Shown: one piece after another, positions 57,641-64,000 of the stretch
Position numbering within the stretch: position 1 is the stretch's first letter
How the letters are laid out: the number at the start of each line of letters is the position of its first letter
Assembly (NCBI RefSeq): GCF_043641665.1
Contig: NC_092203.1
Coordinates: 9,339,067-9,403,066, forward strand
Reading direction: 5' to 3'
Length of the DNA: 64,000 bases
Source: Enoplosus armatus
Taxonomy: Eukaryota; Chordata; Actinopteri; Centrarchiformes; Enoplosidae
Translations under genes and position numbers: made by a program
The notes under the pieces: model-generated
The model's input: the letters and a program-made list of their open reading frames with translations, nothing else
What the model was told of the DNA's origin: nothing
Database searches by the model: none

Positions 57641-58264
57641 TGGACAGTTACAGCCCAGGGTTTTCACACTGAGAGGGACGGGAAAGAAACAGCGCCTTGT
57701 AGTCAGAGAAAAGAGGGAATAATGGAGAGATTGTTTCTGTTTGCTGAACCCAATGAGGATTGTGTTACCCCAAAAGCATTGCTTTACACATACACACAAA
57801 TCCAAATCTCTCACTGTGCTCCTCCTGCCTGCTTCCTCTCTTTTTTACTTGCTATTACAGAGCTCCTTTTTCTGCAAAATCATTATGGTTGTGCCTTTTA
57901 ATCAGCAGGCTTTTATCTCTTCTGTGCTAATTTCTGAAAATAGAAAACGCAGGTTAGCAGAATCAGGATAACTAAACAAAACACAGCAAGAAAAGACATT
58001 TTCTAATGGTGTTCAAGTGCAAGAACATGTCAACTAGAAATGGGAATCACTGCCTTTTACGTACGTATCAGTGACCTTAAACCCACCACTTGGCCGTCTT
58101 TTGTCTTAGCGCACAAAGATATCCAGGAGTTTTAAAAAAGACAGAAGGGAAAAAAAACAGAGTAGATGTATGGTAATGTGCTGTCCGGCTGCTCTGGCGC
58201 TGCCGCTGTGGCAAACAAAACACTCTCTCAAAGACCCATAGAGGGAGAGAGGTAAGGAGATACA
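57641..58264. other. Intergenic DNA, no gene seen
   Basis: Mixed unique sequence without recognised features. Confidence 0.5.
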
Positions 58265-58390
58265 TCAATCAATTAACAATTACCCCCGCTGCTAATCAGC
58301 TGTCCCCGGCCTGCGCCGGCCGGCCCTTTTGTAATCCCGTTGGCAGCATCAATTAAATTCTTAAGGTTAGTCTATTGAATTTTCCAGATA
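58265..58390. promoter_or_regulatory. Compact candidate regulatory block
   Basis: TCAATTAACAATTA near 58269, GCTAATCAGC near 58290, a CpG palindrome GGCCGGCC at 58318-58325, and ATCAATTAAATTC near 58349, all within 125 bp. AT-rich homeodomain-type words flank the CpG core. Confidence 0.4.
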
Positions 58391-58844
58391 GTGGAAGATG
58401 GGGTTGGGGGAGTTCGTGGGGAAGGACAAACTGTAGCCCAAACCTTCACCTCCTTTCCTTTTATCCTGCCCCCCTTCTCATATACTGTATGTGGCTTTGG
58501 CAGCGTCTAACCAAGACAGACAGACCGGAGCTCAAATTGGAGTAGAATTAATAGAATCAGCTGGGACAAAGCCGGAAAAGACTAAAAGAGGAGACAATAA
58601 GATGTAATGGGAAAGGAAAGGCTACCAGTATGTGATAGAGCAGGGCAGGAGGAGCCAGTAGAATACAGTAAAGCATAATACAACAAGACAGAGCCGGACA
58701 ATAGAACAGGAGAGGTGAATTCTCAAGTGTAAAAGCCCCGTTGGCTGAAATAAAAGTGAACAGGGTGACAGTCTTGTAAGCTGAAGGGTAAAAGGGTGTG
58801 ATTTAATGAAGTGAGGTAGCGAAGTGAGACCATGCAGTGCTGTA

Positions 58845-58846
<2 letters not shown>
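58391..58846. other. Intergenic DNA, no gene seen
   Basis: Purine-rich stretches at about 58600-58720. Nothing else recognised. Confidence 0.5.

Positions 58847-58882
<36 letters not shown>
58847..58882. repeat. (GT)n microsatellite
   Basis: A 36-nt GT run. Confidence 0.95.
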
Positions 58883-58884
<2 letters not shown>

Positions 58885-59690
58885 AGACCTTGAAAAGAGA
58901 GGAGATGTTTTCACATCTTCAGGTCCTGTTTGCTTCGGCCTGTTGTAGGAAATGATGCATTGACGCGTTCCTGTAGATATTTCACCTCCATCCACAATGT
59001 GTTTCACTGTTTTCCATCAGTGAGTAGTAGTATCATTGCAGGACACCAGATTCAATATGTATTGTGACATTTTTGGATAAGTATATATACTTTCTATACT
59101 TGTTTTAGTTTGTGGGTTAAAGTTAGAATTAGGTTTAGGTTAAGGTATCAGTACGCTTCAAATTCAGTTCTTGTCGGATTGTCGAATAGCATCTGAAACC
59201 CCCTCGTCCCAACAATTTTGGTAACTTTATGAAACCAGCAACCCGACAAGCACACCCACTAGATTTGAATTTCTCTGTCAAGATTTCTGTTTTACTTCTG
59301 TTTCTTTTAGTGTGTACAAACAAGCGCAACACCAAGTGTACCCTGTTATCCCCATTTGAACAACTACCACATCTCTGCCCTCTCTATAAAAGCGCTCTTG
59401 TCATGAGGAACAGGCACAAACAACCTTTAGATAGTTCGTTTCAAGCATACCCGGGCCTTTAAGGTTGAGGTTTTGATGATTCTGATTAGGGTTAGGCTGA
59501 GGGAAGTCCTCACAAGAATAGAAGCACAGAACATGTGTATCTCCTTTGGCAAAGTCAGCACAAATACACACAAACATGGCGAGATGCAGGCGCACATGGA
59601 GCAAACAAAAGGTGGAGGAGAATCTTTGATCTGTCCATAAAGACCTGTAGGGAAACAGAATCACATCATTATGTTAAAACAGCCCCCCCC
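58883..59690. other. Intergenic DNA, no gene seen
   Basis: Contains TTAGGTTTAGGTTAAGG near 59130 and GATTAGGGTTAGGC near 59485, short telomere-like words. Not an array. Confidence 0.5.
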
Positions 59691-60060
59691 CCCATACATG
59701 TTTGCTGACCATACTAATTACCCATCGCCTAATCAATACATTATTTAATCCCAGGAACCAAACGACTGCTCTTTTCTTCTTTTATTGCTCGCTGTTTATT
59801 GCTTGCTTCCTCAAAAAAGCTACTTGTAATTGAAACCAGGATGCATGTGAACCTGATAGCTGCGGCGTCGCAGCCTGCTGGAGGACGAGAGCGCAGAATG
59901 CTGACGGCGCTCTGATGTCCTCAAGTGAAACTTTAACTGGCCGACCCTCGGCGGCCTCTGATCCGGACGCTGAACTCATCATCGAGTGAGATGTGACAAA
60001 GGAAATGTCCAACATTTGGAAAGAATGATGATTAAGTTGATGACTAGAAGCCAATTAAAC
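59691..60060. promoter_or_regulatory. Candidate regulatory block
   Basis: TAATTA at 59715-59720 and AATCAATACATTATTTAATC near 59731. A CpG-containing stretch follows at 59860-59970. Unique sequence. Confidence 0.34.
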
Positions 60061-60320
60061 CTGCAACTTTTGTCGCATGTCATTCCCCCTTTTCTCTCCC
60101 ATAGTTTCCTGGCAAGAGTGCAACAAGTAAATCAATCTTCAGGAAAAACATCTTACAGACTTCTTCAGGCCTATAAAAAGTTATTGAAATGAAACCCATT
60201 GTTGTTGTGAACTAGTCACCACAGGAAGACGTATGTGCCACAGTGCCTCCTGTGTGTTCAGTTCAGTCATTTATGTCTCCTCTCGTTTCGGCCTACTTCA
60301 CTTCCTGTCTCTGGGTGTTT
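60061..60320. other. Intergenic DNA, no gene seen
   Basis: The right part (60240-60320) may be an extension of the following repeat. Otherwise unremarkable. Confidence 0.45.
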
Positions 60321-60600
60321 TCCCGCCTGTGTGATTGTCTTCACCTGTCTGGATTAGTTTCACCTGCTTCTGTATTCAGTCTGTGTGTTTCCCTCTCTCC
60401 AGTGCCAGTTTGTTGTATGTGGTTGCTGTGTGTTACCGGTCTCGGCTCCTTGTTTCCCCTGCGCTCCCCGTTTTCCCAGTGTCTTTGGATTTTTGGACTG
60501 TTTCTGTTCTTGCCTGCTCCTTGTCGGATCTGTTTGACGTTTTGGACTGCTTTCCTGGTTTTGACCACTGCCTGCCTCACAATCCTGTCTTTGTCCCCTT
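60321..60600 (+). repeat. Interspersed repeat of unknown family, long copy
   Basis: TCCCGCCTGTGTGATTGTC, TTCTTGCCTGCTCCTTG, GGATCTGTTTGACG and CACTGCCTGCCTCACA. These are the words of the copy at 52404-52600, in the same order and strand. It carries about 140 bp of internal sequence (roughly 60365-60505) that the other copy lacks. Frames on both strands are shadows of the repeat. Confidence 0.72.
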
Positions 60601-61168
60601 AGTGTCTGCACTACACCAGCTGTGTCCCGAGTAGACATAGCTTTGTTTTCAGGTGTCACAAGCCAAAAAGGTCGTTTTGGTTCATCTATTTGGTTTCAAA
60701 CAAGTTTAAGTATGCATAATTGTCATTCTTCATCACATCATCGATCTAGGTTCTTGTCATTACTTCGATATATTGGACAAGTCGTACATTTAGTGCTTCT
60801 TGAGGCAGTAATCTCCACAAAGGCAGGTCTTTAAAAACAGAAACTGCAGGTCAGTCTGGGCGAAGAGAAAAGACGAGGGAGCTCACAGGTATTCAAACAC
60901 CCCGACTGTTCTGTAGCTACTGTGATGAAAGACTCCACCAAAACAAAAGCCGAGGCTGCGTGTTCCTTCTGCAACATCTCCCCATCACGCGCCCTCCATC
61001 AGCGCGTCTGGCTGCGCGTCGGAGCGTGAACGGGCAGATTTTCCGGTAGCACAAGCCTGAGATGGGCTCCTGCGTCTCGGTGAGCTCGTTTCGCCGAGGC
61101 CTCCCGCCGAGTCCCCCTACTGCCGCCGCACAGACACGAGACTCTGCAGCCCCAGGATACAGTCACCA
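60601..61168. other. Intergenic DNA, partly CpG-rich
   Basis: 60950-61140 has frequent CpGs (GCGCGTCTGGCTGCGCGTCG, TTTCGCCGAGGC). It may be a small regulatory element. No splice or initiation signal was recognised. Confidence 0.35.
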
Positions 61169-61382
61169 CGGGGGGAAGAGGGGATATAACGGGGGAGAGG
61201 GGGTAGAAACAGAGGGAGGGAAGGAAGAGAAATGGAGGGTGGGTGAAGAAGGGGATAGAGGAAAGAGATGCATGAAGGGTTGGGGGAGATAATGAGAGGT
61301 AGAGGAGATGAAGGGACAGAGATGAGAAAGAAGGGAGCGAGGGGAGGGGAAGCAGAAAGAGGTAAACAGAAAGCAAGTCGAC

Positions 61383-61413
<31 letters not shown>

Positions 61414-61443
61414 CGGAGGGGGGAAGAAAGGGAAGGAGAGAAT
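61169..61443. repeat. Long polypurine tract with (GA)n
   Basis: About 275 nt of strongly A/G-biased plus strand with few interruptions. It includes (GA)n at 61386-61413 and many GGG runs. The 193-codon minus-strand frame here is Ser/Leu/Pro low complexity. Confidence 0.9.
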
Positions 61444-61700
61444 GATTGCTCGCGGCTCATTTCTCCACACATGAGCCCATCTGTACAGCGCCCAGGGTGG
61501 GACGGCACCACTGCTCTGTCTGAAATGACTGAGCGAGCCAAAGACACCCCAGCACCACAGGAAGCCAAATGCAATCCCATGAATCCAGGGCTCGCCTATT
61601 ATTCTGCAGAAAGCCCTTTTAAAGTGCCATTTTTTTTCTTGCTGATGGCGCCTTGTTGATTTACTTTCTTTTCCATCATGACATAAGTTGACCGTAATGT
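61444..61700. promoter_or_regulatory. Candidate regulatory block
   Basis: Unique balanced sequence with GAAATGACTGAGCG near 61522 and GCCTATTATTCTGCAG near 61594. Enhancer-like composition next to the polypurine tract. Confidence 0.3.
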
Positions 61701-61771
61701 GTTTGAAAGAGGCTCATGGTTGAATATCATGTTTGAGAATATTTTAGCCTTGCACACTCATGTTATATATG

Positions 61772-61774
<3 letters not shown>

Positions 61775-61823
<49 letters not shown>
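61775..61823. repeat. Compound (TA)n(CA)n microsatellite
   Basis: A 28-nt TA run followed directly by a 21-nt CA run. Confidence 0.95.
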
Positions 61824-62195
61824 GCTGAATGTCTCTCTTGCCTCCATCTTGCTTCCATCAACGTAGCAGCACCACAGGGGTAAAAAAGGAGAAACTGACT
61901 GGCAGAGAGCAAGAAATGGTGTTTGCAGTGAGCATCTTGTGGTATTGTAATATTTACTGTTAGCACCTCGGGCTACATGATACGCTCCACTGTCACCATC
62001 AAACAAGCAGCTCTCTGAAGGAGGGAGCACATCTGTTGTCACCCCTCCAACCCCCCCTCCCTCCCTCTCCCTTTCCTATCTCTGGAGTGAGAAAAAAAAT
62101 TGAGAGCAAGAGGAGAGAAAAGCAAAGGAAGAGAACCCCGGAGTTACAAAATACACAACTTTCTGACCCCTGTCTCTTCTTACTCATACACCCAA

Positions 62196-62198
<3 letters not shown>
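61824..62198. other. Intergenic DNA, no gene seen
   Basis: Unique, then C/T- and A/G-rich. Nothing recognised. Confidence 0.5.

Positions 62199-62243
<45 letters not shown>
62199..62243. repeat. (CA)n microsatellite
   Basis: A 45-nt CA run. Confidence 0.95.
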
Positions 62244-62245
<2 letters not shown>

Positions 62246-62249
62246 CCCT

Positions 62250-62500
62250 CCTCTTCCCCTGACCATGGCTGAGGATGCAGCCGATTCAAATTGATCATTC
62301 CTCTGACCAATAATTCATTGTGATGGAGCAGACGTGGTGTGTGCATGGCGGGCGCCGACCGTGCAATGTCACCTGCATACTAAACAGCCCCGCCGACCAA
62401 TCGCGCCGCGGCAATCCCGGTCAGGTGACCCGCTGTTTATCCTCTGATAAATGGCAGGTCAAGCCGGGTGGCGCTCACCGCCACATCCCTCAGCGCCATG
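62250..62500. promoter_or_regulatory. CpG-rich candidate regulatory block with inverted GATA pair
   Basis: TTTATC-CTCT-GATAAA at 62436-62451 is a perfect inverted pair of GATA sites. CCAATAATTCATTG is near 62306 and CCGACCAATCGCGCCGCGG near 62393. CpG density is high and the sequence is unique. Confidence 0.42.
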
Positions 62501-62640
62501 TCACCCGCACTCCCGACCGCTCATCCAACCCCCTCGCTCCCTTTCCTCAAACCCCTCTCCGTCCCCTCCACCCCTTAAACCCCTTCTGCAATCACCACCA
62601 CCCCCACCGCCACCACAACCCCCCCCCCCGGCATTTGCCC
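62501..62640. repeat. C-rich low-complexity tract
   Basis: CCCC/CCACC-rich run, with a C9 stretch at about 62621-62629. Confidence 0.7.
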
Positions 62641-63030
62641 CGCATGCATCCATTATTCTCCACGCTCGCTGCACCGTCAGCACAGTCATGATTGCTGACT
62701 TCTCCTTCCACTGCCAGCCTCCACTTTGAACACAATTAACTTAGTAATTGCATTTGTTTTAGGAGTATGGGAGTGATTATCAAAGCCACCTATGATCCTC
62801 CAAGCATACACACTCGCTGCCTTGACTGTCTGTTGATGGGCGCTTGTGCAGGCGAGACCACGGGGGGGTACACAGATAGGGCTGGGAGCACTTCAAAGCA
62901 AACCTCGCTTCCTTGCTCAACCTCATATACCTTATTAGAATCCCCTGATTGCCAAACCCCTCTGTTGCTTTTGTTTATCTGTTTGTTTCTTGGGCGGCCA
63001 AGCCACCGAGGCTTTTGAAATCCAGGGGGT
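62641..63030. promoter_or_regulatory. Candidate regulatory block
   Basis: Unique sequence with CACAATTAACTTAGTAATTG near 62731, ATGATTGCTGAC near 62688 and retained CpGs at 62820-62870. Enhancer-like. Confidence 0.35.
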
Positions 63031-63540
63031 CATTTTCAGCACAGCTGCCACTAACAATGCAAAACACAAGGAGAGATTGAGCGGTGGAAATAGCGTTCAC
63101 CTAGGCTGCAGAAGCAGTTCTGATTTGAATTTGAAGAGGCTGAAGTGAAAATGTGTGTTTAGGTTGAAGTGTTTTTGCTTTTTAAGTTGGTCTTCCGTCG
63201 CAATCAGAGGAAGGAATGGTCTGTATGTTGCATTGGATATGACTTTAAGTTAGAGTTAGTGTAGTTCAGACGCTATAAATTGGTTCCCAGCAAAAATCGC
63301 CATCTTTTCAAGCTCTTAGAGTCTTGTGTTTGTAAAATAAGTGAAATAACCTGCCAGTTCTGTCTAATTATTTCAGGATTTTTTATATCTTGAAAGGAGA
63401 CAGAATAAGGCAGAATGCTGGATTACAATTGAGAAAAAATACGACACAATTGTGATTTTCTGTTACTATTTGTAAAAAGACAAAAATGCAGCTGTATTTC
63501 CATATTGACCACCATTCCTTTGAAAGATTATCTGATTAAA
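63031..63540. other. AT-rich intergenic DNA, no gene seen
   Basis: No features recognised. Confidence 0.5.
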
Positions 63541-64000
63541 TTACAGAATAAGGTCATAAACTCTCAATCAAAGCCCTCAACGATGCGTCCACTCGCTTGA
63601 ATCATTTCACAGTGCGGTTAAAAGCGTTCACTATTCAGCCGTGAACATCCCTTTACACTGAAATACTGCAGCCCGACATTATGAGTCCAAACACCAGCTT
63701 GTGTGATGTCCCCCGCATTATTACACAAAATACTCTATTCTGACTGCATTTTGTGGATCCTTCTTACGACATTGACTTTGAATAAAAGACCAGTATTGCA
63801 GCCTTTTTTTAATTGAAATGCAAACTACATCAACGGCCAGGCCGCGGAATTGGCAATACTCTCCTGGCGGCGTGATAAAGGCTTTTTTGCTGTTTCTGTG
63901 GCTATCGACTTGGTCATGTGTGTAATTGCCTAAAGCGTTTCTGAAGCCTCCGATGCACCAATGTAAATATTAAAGAGAGCGCTCAGCTTAATAAAATGCT
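63541..64000. promoter_or_regulatory. Candidate regulatory block at the right edge
   Basis: Unique sequence with AATTGAAATGCAAAC near 63811, GGCCGCGGAATTGGCAATAC near 63840, GGCGGCGTGATAAAGG near 63866 and TGTAATTGCC near 63921. It probably continues beyond the window. Confidence 0.37.

Noticed and set aside
58811..58822. TGAGGTAG, a let-7-like seed
   Set aside because: The following bases do not match let-7 and no precursor hairpin is seen.
59128..59500. Telomere-like GGTTAGG words
   Set aside because: Only isolated degenerate words, no tandem array.
60999..61580. 193-codon minus-strand frame
   Set aside because: It is the complement of the polypurine tract and encodes Ser/Leu/Pro repeats only.
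1..64000. tRNA, rRNA, snRNA, well-known microRNAs, CRISPR arrays or bacterial-type operons
   Set aside because: No tRNA B-box with a paired A-box, no snRNA core, no spaced direct-repeat array and no prokaryotic gene organisation were seen on either strand.

Overview
This 64 kb window looks like non-coding vertebrate DNA, most likely from a teleost fish and probably a percomorph. The evidence is the very high density of (CA)n/(GT)n microsatellites, a degraded Tc1/mariner transposase, a small TA-flanked MITE, and two copies of a repeat resembling a teleost hAT-type MITE that contains runs of AGTAAAAGTAC-like sequence. Base composition is mixed, about 43-45 % GC by eye. I found no gene with a convincing multi-exon structure. 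All long open reading frames run through low-complexity DNA or lack any recognisable domain, so none is called as a real protein-coding gene.

Layout. 1-6.4 kb: moderately AT-rich DNA with a CpG-rich segment at about 1.1-1.65 kb that could be a minus-strand promoter and first exon, plus an imperfect tandem duplication at about 3.85-4.07 kb. 6.4-17.5 kb: a hAT-like repeat (7.37-7.67 kb), several TAAT-rich or GC-rich non-repetitive blocks, and another repeat remnant (13.5-13.9 kb). 17.5-25 kb: the Tc1 transposase fossil (19.09-19.43 kb) and a block with a perfect DR1 nuclear-receptor site. 25-30 kb: clustered CA repeats, polypurine and G-quadruplex tracts, a retroposon-like fragment, and a complete MITE (29.8-29.9 kb). 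30-44 kb: pairs of copies of three interspersed repeats. 44-64 kb: the densest series of candidate regulatory blocks, at about 44.3-45, 46, 49-50.6, 52.8-53.1, 53.5-53.9, 54.5-55.3, 57.4-57.6, 58.3, 59.7-60.1, 62.2-63 and 63.5-64 kb.

Interpretation. The alternation of unique, TAAT-rich or GC-rich segments with decayed transposons and microsatellites is what a developmental gene desert (a genomic regulatory block) looks like. The regulatory blocks are inferred from base composition and motif content only; no alignment could be run, so conservation is not shown. Two motif signals stand out. There are three perfect 13-bp DR1 nuclear-receptor elements plus one DR2. There are also at least 19 exact POU octamers (ATTTGCAT on either strand), against roughly 3 expected at this composition. 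The target gene cannot be named from the window.
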